Source: WHTK01 sp965197795 (GTDB taxonomy: Bacteria > Chloroflexota > Dehalococcoidia > DSTF01 > WHTK01). Taken from it: a stretch of DNA of 64,000 bases. Shown one piece after another: positions 26,858-34,550 of the stretch. The DNA lies in NCBI GenBank assembly GCA_965197795.1, contig OZ240228.1, positions 682,001 to 746,000 on the forward strand, read 5' to 3'. Under the pieces are notes generated by a model. That model saw only the letters and a list, made by a program, of their open reading frames with translations. It did no database searches and was not told the DNA's origin. Numbering within the stretch: the first letter of the stretch is position 1; every line of letters starts with the position of its first letter. The position numbers and the translations under genes were made by a program.

Positions 26858-26934
26858 TGGTGGGCCCTCAGGGATTCGAACCCTGGACCGACGGATTAAA
26901 AGTCCGCTGCTCTGCCAGACTGAGCTAAGGGCCC
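26858..26934 (-). tRNA. tRNA-Lys (anticodon UUU)
   Basis: A full cloverleaf is present on the minus strand: acceptor GGGCCCT/AGGGCCC, D-arm, anticodon stem GCGGA/TCCGT around CTTTTAA, and a T-arm with TTCGAAT. The discriminator is A and CCA is encoded. It marks the right edge of the defence island; the CBASS operon begins about 127 bases after its 3' end. It shares most of its 3' half with the fragment at 690-735 but has a different anticodon and T-stem pair. Confidence 0.95.
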
Positions 26935-27368
26935 AAGTGCATTCTAGATTCGCTCCTGTCTTTGCGCGACCCGTGTGTTGGCGTCCCCATAGCCACGTAC
27001 GCGGGGGAGCTGGTCCGCCCTCGGACCAAAGGCCTGCCATCGCTGAGGTTCCGTACAAGAGGTGCTGCCAGAGCGAGACGATGTTATCGCCGGAGCGACG
27101 TCTATTCGCTAGTTAATAATCCTGCGATGGATTGAATCATCATTCCATCGTCGTCGTTTGTCCTGGGGTTGCGTCCTTCGGCTTGGCCTCGCAACGCCGC
27201 GGAGCCTGATTAGCATCGCGACGACCGCGACGAAGCCGGCGGCGATCTGGGCACAGGCCCTGGACAAGGTACTCCGGCAACTCCGTTCACGACCAGGTTG
27301 GCAGCCTCTGGGCCGCCGCGGTCAGGCCGATCACCGCCGTGCGGTGCCAGCCTCCCGCTCAGATCAGT

Positions 27369-27398
27369 GGTCGGGCGACCTTACCAAGTCGCCCGACC
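27369..27398. repeat. 10-bp inverted repeat in a gene-poor gap
   Basis: GGTCGGGCGA and its exact complement flank a ten-base loop. The gap from 26935 to 27521 holds no gene I can support; short ORFs there have poor composition and no ribosome-binding site. A second, imperfect stem (CTTCGGA/TCCGAAG) follows at about 27410-27442. No U-tract follows either, so the role is unknown. Confidence 0.35.
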
Positions 27399-27521
27399 GT
27401 GTCACCCTCTTCGGAAGTTCCCTTCCGGAGAGGCCTCGCTCCGAAGGAGAAGGGACGGCTCCCTTCCTGCGATGAAGTGTGAAAGCCATCGTCCTCTCCT
27501 CCTCCCCTTTGCCAATCGTCG

Positions 27522-28223
27522 TTAGCTCTCGCCGCGCGCTTCCTCCGCCATCTCCCGGATGCGCAGGGTCTGGAAGCGAATCACCCGGAGGATCGTCGCG
27601 AGGCCAAAGGCGATCGCAACGAGGTACAGCCCGACACTCAGACGTCGGAGACCTTCCAGCCAGGTGCCCCAGGTCTCGGCTCGGCCGAGCAGGTTTTGAA
27701 CCGCTCCCTCGGGACCGGTGGCGTTGATCCAGGCGTCGTGTGCCTGGAACGCGGCGTAGACGTGACCCGCGAAGGCGAAGATCAGCAGCATCATGGCCAT
27801 CATCATGCCGCCGAGGAAAATCCAGGCGGTGAGAGGCATTATGGGTGTCTTATACCCGCGCCCCACGGCCCCTTGGATCAGACCGCCACCGACGCGGACC
27901 ATGCCGAGGATGCGAGCGATGCTGAAACTGATGCCAGCGAAGAGCATCGCGAAGCCTAGGAACATGAATCCGGGCAACAGCTGCCCCAGCGTCTCGAGCT
28001 CCGCCTTGTCACCGGAGTCAAAGCCTGACCTCAGGTCAACCGTTAGATCGGCACGCACCAGCGATATGACGAACGCCACAGCCACCAGCATCAGCCCCAT
28101 GCCCGTCATTGGCAGGGCCAGGAAGTGGCCTGCTTTCTGAGCAAGGTTGCGGCCCAAAGGCTGGTCGCCCGCGACGTGGGCCATCGTCTTGTTACCGAGA
28201 ATCGTGCTTGCTGTAGCGGCCAT
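27522..28223 (-). CDS. Four-helix membrane protein, third gene of a putative copper-responsive operon
   Basis: The 233-residue protein has about four transmembrane segments (near residues 38-58, 85-105, 130-155 and 195-218), with a methionine-rich one (GGMMMAMMLLIF). I do not recognise the family. It is a paralogue of the 28223-28926 gene, sharing the helix layout and the pattern AHDAWI. The two overlap at 28223. Met-rich helices and the CsoR-like operator upstream of the operon suggest metal stress, but no transport signature is visible. Confidence 0.6.
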   Translation of the reverse strand: MAATASTILGNKTMAHVAGDQPLGRNLAQKAGHFLALPMTGMGLMLVAVAFVISLVRADLTVDLRSGFDSGDKAELETLGQLLPGFMFLGFAMLFAGISFSIARILGMVRVGGGLIQGAVGRGYKTPIMPLTAWIFLGGMMMAMMLLIFAFAGHVYAAFQAHDAWINATGPEGAVQNLLGRAETWGTWLEGLRRLSVGLYLVAIAFGLATILRVIRFQTLRIREMAEEARGES

Positions 28224-28926
28224 CAGTTGACTCCTGTTTCCTGGCCGGTGATCAGCTCGCGTATGCGCGAAAACTGGAAACCGAGGACGTTTGAGATTGT
28301 GAAGAGGGCGAAGCCAATTCCTGCGAGGAGCAAGCCCAGCGACACTTCGCGCAGGGGATTTGCCCAGGTTGCCCAGGTTACGGCGCGGTCAAACGCCGCG
28401 ACGTTTCCGGGGACTCCGGCGGCTGTCGCACCGATCCAGGCATCGTTAGCTTGAGTCGCCACGTAAATGAGGCTCCCGAAAGCGACGGCCTGGGCGACCA
28501 CGCCCATCATCATCAGGCCGAGGAAGACCCACGCCGACCACGGCATCTTCAGCGTCTTGACCACGGACCCGACGGATTCCTGTACCTCGCCGCCACCCTT
28601 GCGCAGGGCGCCGAGAATCGTGGCTCGCAGGAAGTAAATGCCCGAGAGGACCATCGCCTCACCGAGGAAGAGCGTGCCGGACGTGAGCGGCTGCAGGGTC
28701 TCAAAGCCGGCACCAAGGTCGGCGCTAAAGCCGGCACCAAGGTCGGCGGCAGCGTCTGCTCGAGCTATGCCCAAGCCGATCGCAACCGCTATCGCCATGC
28801 CACCATTACGAGCATCGGCAGCCACATCCAGTTTGCGATAGTGTGGATGACCGTCTGCTCCGCGCCGGAGGGCCGGACCGTTGCAGGTCCGTATCTCGTA
28901 CTAATCTCTTGAATTGATGTTGCCAT
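28223..28926 (-). pseudogene. Paralogous membrane protein, one-base frameshift
   Basis: ATG 28926 follows a GGGGG-type site and encodes MATSIQEISTRY...LPMLVMVA before a stop. The match continues one frame over as MAIAVAIGLGIARAD to 28223. One missing A in GTGGC(A)ATGG near 28798 accounts for it. Four helices are predicted in the restored product. An in-frame 24-base tandem duplication (aspartate- and glycine-rich, unit ADLGAGFS) lies at about 28705-28752. Either the gene is broken or the assembly dropped a base; the flanking genes look intact. Confidence 0.6.
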
Positions 28927-28936
28927 TGCGTTCCCC

Positions 28937-29317
28937 CTAGCGACCAGATGCCTGCGCGATCAACTCGGGCAGCGACTGTTTCACGCTCTCGATCCGCAGC
29001 CACAGCCGTCGTACGATGCCGTAAAGCACCACCGCGATACCAAACTTGACCAGCGCGATCGACGCTACTGCGACGGGAAGCAGCCAGGCTTCATATGCTT
29101 TCACCCGCCCGAGCAGCGATACGTTGCCGATCTCCGAACCCCGGAGGTCGGACACCCATCCGGCGATTACCACCGTGAGGCCGAAGAAGGCCATGAGCAG
29201 CATGACCCCGGTGGCTGCGACAGCGAGGCTAACCTTGTCCGCCCGCGTCTCGATCTCGTAGGCCCCGAGCGAGTCGGACGGCCTTGTCAAACTCCGATTC
29301 ACTACTTCTGTAGACAT
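28937..29317 (-). CDS. Small membrane protein, first gene of the putative copper-responsive operon
   Basis: ATG 29317 follows AAAAGGAG with good spacing. The product (about 126 residues) has three hydrophobic segments (VAATGVMLLMAFFGLTVVI, a middle helix at LLPVAVASIALV, and FGIAVVLYGIV) and a charged C-terminus. No family was recognised. It leads two longer membrane proteins on the same strand. A CsoR-type palindrome lies about 77 bases upstream of its start, suggesting copper-induced expression of the whole set. Confidence 0.6.
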   Translation of the reverse strand: MSTEVVNRSLTRPSDSLGAYEIETRADKVSLAVAATGVMLLMAFFGLTVVIAGWVSDLRGSEIGNVSLLGRVKAYEAWLLPVAVASIALVKFGIAVVLYGIVRRLWLRIESVKQSLPELIAQASGR

Positions 29318-29393
29318 ACCAAACTCCTTTTCCTGCTCGATTCCAGTGCTGCTAGAGCACTCTGCATGGCAGCTGCATGGCTTACCTCCCACC

Positions 29394-29416
29394 CTCATAC
29401 CCCTAGGGGGTATGAG
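29394..29416. promoter_or_regulatory. CsoR-type operator upstream of the membrane-protein operon
   Basis: The core CATACCCCTAGGGGGTATG is a near-perfect inverted repeat with the G-tract layout of CsoR sites. Two very similar sites lie in front of csoR at 44799-44820 and 44890-44912. It is the only such site I noticed outside the csoR-copA region. Confidence 0.65.
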
Positions 29417-29446
29417 GCCAGATTAGGCCACGACGATAGCTAGCAA

Positions 29447-29462
29447 GGTGACCGCGGTCACC
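29447..29462. promoter_or_regulatory. 16-bp perfect palindrome
   Basis: GGTGACCGCGGTCACC is fully self-complementary. It sits in the 400-base gap between the membrane operon and pyrE, about 130 bases upstream of the 29317 start. It could be a dimeric regulator site. The rest of the gap (29463-29799) shows nothing I can support. Confidence 0.35.
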
Positions 29463-29799
29463 AGGTTGCAGATTGGTCAGAGCCCGCCTTCGGGGTCGCT
29501 CGCCCTCAAGAGAGCATCGAACTCGTACGCTCCGGGCGGCTCCTGGTACGACTCGTCACTGCTACACGGAGCCTGGTGTCTGAGACGACCCGGTGACCGG
29601 GCCAAGCTTGAAGATCGTTGGCCAGTGCAGGCGCAGCGCCGGGTCGGTTGGGTAGCACAGAAGGCGTCATGAGTTGACGCGATGCAGTCGGGCTTCAGCT
29701 GCTGGACGACGTCTGAGTACTGGCAACGCTGTGCAGGCGCCGTCATGGACTTCTAATACGCGCCGGAAGGGAGTTGCCTGTAGGGTGGTGGCCCGGGGC

Positions 29800-30375
29800 T
29801 CAGGTCTGGATCAGCTCGAGTCCTTCGATGCAGAGGGGGCATTCTTCTGGGGTGTAGCTCTCGATCTGCATGGCGTGGCAGGCGTAGAACGGGACACCGA
29901 AATCGACGCCGCCGTTGGTGCGGTCGATCAAGAAACCGACACCCACGACACTGGCTCCAGCTTCTTCAAGCAGCGACAGCACTTTCTTCACGCTGCCGCC
30001 CGTCGTGAGCACATCATCGACGACCAGGACGGGTTGGCCGGGCTTCACCTCAAAGCCACGGTCGAACATGAGGCCGCCCGCGCCGTCCTTCTCAGCAAAG
30101 ACGCTGTGCAGGCCGAGGTATCTGGCGGTCTCGTAGGCGAGGATGACGCCGCCCATGGCCGGCCCGATGACCAGCGTAGCGCCTGAGTCTCGGAAGTGAG
30201 CCGCGATCATGGCGCAAAGCGAGGCCGTCGCCGGCGGGTCCTCCATGATGCGGAACTTCTCTATGTAGACGCCGGAATGCCGTCCGGAAGCGAGCTGAAA
30301 ATGGCCTTCGAGGATGGCGCCGGTCGAGCGCAGCAGCGCTTCGACATCGGTGACGGATGATGGCAGGTCGGCCAC
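29800..30375 (-). CDS. pyrE: Orotate phosphoribosyltransferase
   Basis: The 191-residue protein carries the PRPP-binding motif VLVVDDVLTTGGS and an N-terminus typical of PyrE (GHFQLASGRHSGVYIEK). It makes orotidine 5'-phosphate from orotate and PRPP in pyrimidine synthesis. The length fits the family. It is ten bases downstream of the signal peptidase gene and probably co-transcribed with it. No other pyr genes are in the window. A cysteine-containing tail (ECPLC) is seen in the GTPase-independent, PyrE-like groups of some phyla. Confidence 0.9.
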   Translation of the reverse strand: MADLPSSVTDVEALLRSTGAILEGHFQLASGRHSGVYIEKFRIMEDPPATASLCAMIAAHFRDSGATLVIGPAMGGVILAYETARYLGLHSVFAEKDGAGGLMFDRGFEVKPGQPVLVVDDVLTTGGSVKKVLSLLEEAGASVVGVGFLIDRTNGGVDFGVPFYACHAMQIESYTPEECPLCIEGLELIQT

Positions 30376-30385
30376 GGTGCCTCCT

Positions 30386-31279
30386 CTAGGGCAACGGCAA
30401 CTTGATCACGCCGAGGTCGAGGCTGCGGTTGCCGACGCCGCCTAGATCGTCCAGGGGCCAGTAGGAGAGCAAAGCTTTGCCGATAATGTTCTCCCCCGGC
30501 ACGAAGCCCCAGCTGCGGGAATCGGAGCTATAGGGCCGATTATCGCCGAGAACGAAGTAGTTGTCGGCGGGGACGACCTGCTCCTCCTCGAGGTCGCGAC
30601 CGGAGTTAGCCGTGATGTAGTCCTCCTCAAGCGGCACATCGTTGACATAAACGATGCCGTCCTGAACTCGCACGCGATCGCCCGGGACCCCAATAATGCG
30701 TTTTATGAAGTCGCGCTCAAGGTCTCCCGGAAAGCGGAAGACGACCACGTCGCCGCGTTGCGGGCCGTGGAAGAGGAAGGACCCATTGCTATCATCGGAG
30801 CCGACGAATGGGATGAATTTGGTCAGGTCGCTGATCTTGAAGTAGGCCGCCTTGTTCACCAACAGATACTGACCGTCGTGCAAACCGGGCTCCATGCTGG
30901 GACCCTCGACGCGGAAGTTTTGGGCCACCGTACGCACCAGGAGAAAAATCAGCACGGCGAGAACCAGCGTCTGCGTCAGCTCCCAGGCGATATGCCTGAA
31001 ACGCCTTCGGCTCCTGCCGCCACCCGCGGCGGGTTCCAGAGGAAGCTCGTGAGAGGTGAGGCGAGCGCCCATCTCCTCTATGGAGTAGGCGGAGGCCGCG
31101 CCTGAGACAAACTTATATGAAGCGGTCTCCGACGACGGGTCGGGCGCCCAGAGGTCTGCCTGCGTTATGGGCTCGATGTCTGATTCCAGGCGTGATGTCG
31201 AGGTGCCGGGTTGCGATTCGGAATCTGATCGCGCCGGGATCGTCTCGGGGTCAGATTCTGCGTCATGAGGAAAAGTCAT
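30386..31279 (-). CDS. lepB: Signal peptidase I
   Basis: A long acidic cytoplasmic N-terminus (about 95 residues) precedes one membrane helix (TLVLAVLIFLLV). The catalytic domain has the Ser in EGPSMEPGL, the Lys in DFIKRIIGVPGD and the GDN box in YFVLGDNRPYSSDSR. It removes signal peptides from exported proteins outside the membrane. The N-terminal extension is longer than in model species and may be a regulatory or disordered tail. A -10-like TACAAT lies about 12 bases before the ATG, implying a very short leader. Confidence 0.9.
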   Translation of the reverse strand: MTFPHDAESDPETIPARSDSESQPGTSTSRLESDIEPITQADLWAPDPSSETASYKFVSGAASAYSIEEMGARLTSHELPLEPAAGGGRSRRRFRHIAWELTQTLVLAVLIFLLVRTVAQNFRVEGPSMEPGLHDGQYLLVNKAAYFKISDLTKFIPFVGSDDSNGSFLFHGPQRGDVVVFRFPGDLERDFIKRIIGVPGDRVRVQDGIVYVNDVPLEEDYITANSGRDLEEEQVVPADNYFVLGDNRPYSSDSRSWGFVPGENIIGKALLSYWPLDDLGGVGNRSLDLGVIKLPLP

Positions 31280-31327
31280 GCTCGGATCGATTGTAGCATC
31301 GACACCACTGCGGGCCGAGTTTAGGCC

Positions 31328-32167
31328 TCAGACGCTGCTGAACCTTGGGTAGGACCCGAGGACACGAAAGAACCCGGCCTGCGCCTGCAGCGCAGCCAGC
31401 GCTTCCGCCACAGCTGCATCCGTCCTGTGTCCCTGGAAGTCGATCAGGAAAACGTAGATGCCAAGGCCACGCCGGGACGGCCTCAGCTGAATGTGGGTCA
31501 TGTTAAGGCTGCGATTAGAAAGCTCGCTGAGTGCAGCTATTAGAGTGCCCGGCCGGTCGTGATCGACGGCAAAGGCGATCGACGTCTTGTCGTCGCCCGT
31601 AGGCACTGCGTCCCGACGGGCCAAGACGACGAACCGTGTCTCGTTCTGGTCCTCGTCCTGGATTGACTCAGCCAGGATGACTCCGCCGTAAACTTCGGCC
31701 GCGCGCCGGGTGCCGATACCGGCGCTGCCGGGGCTGTGGACCGCTTCTTCAACCGCCGCGGCCGTAGACATAGCGGCGTCGCGCCTGGCCTTGGGCAGGT
31801 CACGCTCGAGGTAGACACGGCATTGGGCGAGCGCCTGTGGATGCGACATGACGACATCGATAGCCTGGACGTCGGAGCCTGGCGCCGCGATGAGGTGATG
31901 CTCAACCGGCAGCGCCAACTCGGCGCAAAGCGAGGCATCGGGCGCCGCGAGGATCGCGTCGAGCGAATCCGGCACGGCGCCTCCGAGCGCGTTCTCTACC
32001 GCGATTACTCCGTAAGCGATTTCGTCCGCGTTGACGGCTCGGACAATCTCGACGTGACTTTCGAATGGCCGGAGCTCGGCCTTGGGACGTGATTGCTGCT
32101 GAAATAGCAGTGCGGCGTGTTCTCCGAAGGTACCGGGCGGGCCAAGATAGCCAATCTCCTCATCCAT
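31328..32167 (-). CDS. pheA: Prephenate dehydratase
   Basis: The N-terminal dehydratase domain (GYLGPPGTFGEHAAL) contains the ETRFVVL motif needed for catalysis. The C-terminal ACT domain (~residues 195-275, SIAFAVDHDRPGTLIAAL) binds phenylalanine for feedback control. It converts prephenate to phenylpyruvate in phenylalanine synthesis. At 279 residues it is a stand-alone enzyme without chorismate mutase. Its start overlaps the stop of the TrkA-like gene. Confidence 0.9.
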   Translation of the reverse strand: MDEEIGYLGPPGTFGEHAALLFQQQSRPKAELRPFESHVEIVRAVNADEIAYGVIAVENALGGAVPDSLDAILAAPDASLCAELALPVEHHLIAAPGSDVQAIDVVMSHPQALAQCRVYLERDLPKARRDAAMSTAAAVEEAVHSPGSAGIGTRRAAEVYGGVILAESIQDEDQNETRFVVLARRDAVPTGDDKTSIAFAVDHDRPGTLIAALSELSNRSLNMTHIQLRPSRRGLGIYVFLIDFQGHRTDAAVAEALAALQAQAGFFRVLGSYPRFSSV

Positions 32168-32838
32168 TACGGAGCGGCCGGCGGTTCGGTCAGTGCGCTG
32201 CGCAGGCCCTCTTCGGTCTCGATCCGGGTGACCGCGATCAGGATATCGTCGGCGTGGATCATCGTGTCAGGCGCCGGCAGGTACGGTTCTCCCTCTGAGA
32301 TAACAAGACAGAGCAGCGAACCCTCGGGCAGAAGCAGGTCTCTGACTTGCTTGCCGACCGTGAGCGCTTCGCGAGGGACGCGGACTTCGACGATCTCGAG
32401 ATCGAGGTTGGCCAATGTCATGAGCGGGATCAGACCGCGCCACGGCACCTCTTGCTCGATGTGGCCGAGGATCAGGTTGGTCGCGGACACCGTGCTGTCG
32501 ATACCGAGCTGCTTAAACAGCCCTTCATTCTGGGGATTGTTGATACGAGCCACGGAGCGCAGGACGTTGTAGCGCGCCTTCGAGATCTGGCAGAAGGTAA
32601 GGTTGTCCTCGTCGTCGCCGGTGGTCGCGACGGCGAGGTCGGCGCGCTCCATGCCTGCCTGTTCCATCGTGGCCGCGTCGCAAGCATCACCCAGCATGAT
32701 GACGTCGGTGCCGAGTTCGGCGGCAACGAAATCCACGCGGTCGGGGTCGTTCTCGATGATCAGGATCTCATGGTCGGCGACCAGCGCGCGCGCCAGGTGA
32801 TAACCGACCTTGCCCGCGCCGGCGATGATGATGAACAT
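32167..32838 (-). CDS. trkA: TrkA-family K+ uptake regulatory protein
   Basis: The Rossmann RCK_N domain begins with IIAGAGKVGYHLARAL, with an acidic residue closing the NAD-binding strand (IIENDPDRV). A TrkA_C domain follows after residue ~140. Such proteins gate potassium transporters in response to NAD(H) or nucleotides. The gene is directly adjacent to a second, shorter RCK_N protein and a universal stress protein, forming a small ion-homeostasis operon. No TrkH/KtrB channel subunit is in the window. Confidence 0.85.
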   Translation of the reverse strand: MFIIIAGAGKVGYHLARALVADHEILIIENDPDRVDFVAAELGTDVIMLGDACDAATMEQAGMERADLAVATTGDDEDNLTFCQISKARYNVLRSVARINNPQNEGLFKQLGIDSTVSATNLILGHIEQEVPWRGLIPLMTLANLDLEIVEVRVPREALTVGKQVRDLLLPEGSLLCLVISEGEPYLPAPDTMIHADDILIAVTRIETEEGLRSALTEPPAAP

Positions 32839-33246
32839 CTAGTCTGCCTCCCGCTCGATCGATTCGCGGAGCAGGCCGGCCTCGAGCTTTGTCGGGTTAA
32901 TCGTGCGGATGCCGAGGCCACGATAGACCTCCTCACGGATCGGGTCGAAGATGACGCCGCCGACCCGCTGGATCTGGAAGATGTGCTTGGCGATTTGTAT
33001 GGCGAGGGCGTTTCGGTTGTCGCCGCGAGTGGCGGCGACAAAGGCATCGGCGCGTTCTGCACCGACGCGCCGCAGCGTGTCCTGATCGGTGCCGTCACCC
33101 AGGACCCTCTGTCCCTTGAAGTTGGCGGGCAGGTGATTGAAGGCGTATTTGTCGACGTCGAGAATCGAGACCTCGTGACCGTCTGCTTCCAGGACTACGG
33201 CGAGCTCAGCGCCCAGGCGTCCGCAACCCATGATTACGACGAACAA
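32839..33246 (-). CDS. Single-domain TrkA_N (RCK) protein
   Basis: The 135-residue protein is a stand-alone RCK_N domain: FVVIMGCGRLGAELAVVL followed by SILDVDKYAF and the usual GDGTDQDTL. It lacks the TrkA_C domain. With the neighbouring full-length TrkA it may form a mixed ring on a potassium channel. It ends immediately before the trkA ATG and starts four bases after the stress-protein gene's stop. Confidence 0.8.
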   Translation of the reverse strand: MFVVIMGCGRLGAELAVVLEADGHEVSILDVDKYAFNHLPANFKGQRVLGDGTDQDTLRRVGAERADAFVAATRGDNRNALAIQIAKHIFQIQRVGGVIFDPIREEVYRGLGIRTINPTKLEAGLLRESIEREAD

Positions 33247-33249
33247 GTC

Positions 33250-33720
33250 TTACTCCACCGGCATTCGTAGCAGGACGACTTCACACGGCGCTGTCTTCAT
33301 GACCTGCGTCGGTATTCGACTCAGTTCGAACTCACCGAACGGCCGCGTGTAGGGCACGCCCATGACGATGAGGTCGCTGTTGCGTTCGATGGCCTCGTCG
33401 ACGATGGCGTGGCCGGCATCCCGCGCCTGCAAGAGCTCGCCGTCGACTTCGTAGTCCTGGCGCCGGGCGGCCAGCTCTGCCTGCGTCAGCACCTCTTCGC
33501 CGTGTTGAGCCTGCTCCGTGAGGTCGGCGTCGAGACGAAGCGCTCGGCGTACTTCGATGACGTGGACAATGTGAACCTTGCCGCGGCCGCGCCGGGCGAT
33601 GTTACACGCGAACTCCACAGCCCGCAGGCTTGCCTCGCTGCCGTCAACCGGCACCAGGATTGACCTGAAGGAAGGTGGGGCTTCTTTGCTCTTCTCGTGG
33701 CGGCTAAACACATTAATCAT
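33250..33720 (-). CDS. Universal stress protein (UspA family)
   Basis: The Usp fold is clear: RSILVPVDGSEASLRAVEFA at the start, then VMGVPYTRPFGEFELS and the final strand EVVLLRMPVE. The canonical ATP motif GxxGxxxxxxxxxS is only partly kept, so nucleotide binding is uncertain. It heads an operon with two RCK proteins, suggesting a role in ion or energy stress. The start ATG lies in a run of ATGATTA repeats without a good ribosome-binding site. Confidence 0.85.
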   Translation of the reverse strand: MINVFSRHEKSKEAPPSFRSILVPVDGSEASLRAVEFACNIARRGRGKVHIVHVIEVRRALRLDADLTEQAQHGEEVLTQAELAARRQDYEVDGELLQARDAGHAIVDEAIERNSDLIVMGVPYTRPFGEFELSRIPTQVMKTAPCEVVLLRMPVE

Positions 33721-33789
33721 TAATCATTCGATTTCCAGATGTGACATATGAATTATTGTCGGTCTCCGGATTAGCGGCAAGCCGCAGAA

Positions 33790-34284
33790 TCAGTCGTTGC
33801 GCGGATGATCCATCCGGTAGGAGGCCCGCTGACCGGGTCCTTCGTACACCTCAAGGGTTATCGAGCGGACGTTTTTGACCCCTTTCGCTTCCAGCGCGCG
33901 CCAGAGGCTGGCGCCGATCCACTGGCTCAGACGCTCAGCGCTACTGTTATCTATCGGTAGGGCTGCCACGTCTTGCATAGGGAATACGTAAGTGAGGCCG
34001 CTCTGGGTTGCTATCCTCCAGGAGGCATCTACGGATTCGATTTCAAGCCGGCGGCTGTTCTGCTGCAGCAGAAAGCGATGGTCCAGCTGCTTGCAAAGAC
34101 CGCGAATGATCGTCTTGAGCAGGACGAAGTCGACCACGAGCGAGTCCGGCGTAAGCTCGCCTTCTACCTCGGCGGCGACATGGTAGCTATGGCCGTGCAG
34201 CGGCTCCGTCTTCCTGCCGAAGGTCTCGAAGTGCGCCGCGTCGAATCGTAGCCCTTCAACTCGGACCTTGAACTCCTCGCCCAT
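33790..34284 (-). CDS. 6-pyruvoyltetrahydropterin synthase/QueD-family protein
   Basis: Zinc-binding histidines are visible in RFDAAHF and LHGHSYHV, with VVDFVLLK and LDHRFLL further on, as in PTPS/QueD. The usual catalytic Cys four residues before the HGH box is Thr here (KTEPLHGH), so classic 6-carboxytetrahydropterin synthase activity is doubtful. It could still be a pterin enzyme of another subtype, or a source of substrate for the QueE-like protein at 26003-26731. It starts an apparent run with a glutaredoxin-like gene and lgt. Confidence 0.75.
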   Translation of the reverse strand: MGEEFKVRVEGLRFDAAHFETFGRKTEPLHGHSYHVAAEVEGELTPDSLVVDFVLLKTIIRGLCKQLDHRFLLQQNSRRLEIESVDASWRIATQSGLTYVFPMQDVAALPIDNSSAERLSQWIGASLWRALEAKGVKNVRSITLEVYEGPGQRASYRMDHPRND

Positions 34285-34288
34285 ATAG

Positions 34289-34549
34289 CTAGCGTACCGC
34301 CGGCGAGAAGCCGGCGCGAGTCAGGACATCCCTAAGGGAGCGTTGGGTTTGCGGCGCTCGTGCTAGCTCTTTATCGCCGTCCAGGAGCACGGGTATCGAG
34401 TCGCCGTATGCGCTTCCAAGCGCTTCGTCCTGATCGATATCGATTTCCTGGAAGTCGATACCGAGGCGCGACAGGTCCGCCGCCATCTCCCGACAGAGGC
34501 CGCAGCCGGGACGTCGCAGCAGGCGCAGCTTTCGCGGATCCTCCGACAC
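34289..34549 (-). CDS. Glutaredoxin-like thiol protein (DUF836 type)
   Basis: The 86-residue thioredoxin fold carries a CGLC motif near residue 16 (RPGCGLCREM) and the cis-proline segment SIPVLLDG. This matches short glutaredoxin-like proteins of unknown partner. It sits two bases upstream of the lgt stop and close to cytochrome c biogenesis genes, so a role in envelope thiol chemistry is possible but unproven. Confidence 0.8.
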   Translation of the reverse strand: MSEDPRKLRLLRRPGCGLCREMAADLSRLGIDFQEIDIDQDEALGSAYGDSIPVLLDGDKELARAPQTQRSLRDVLTRAGFSPAVR

Positions 34550-34550
34550 G

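Noticed and set aside
27158..27475. 105-residue plus-strand ORF in the gap after tRNA-Lys
   Set aside because: Arg/Pro/Ser-rich composition, no ribosome-binding site, and it runs across two hairpins; more likely non-coding.
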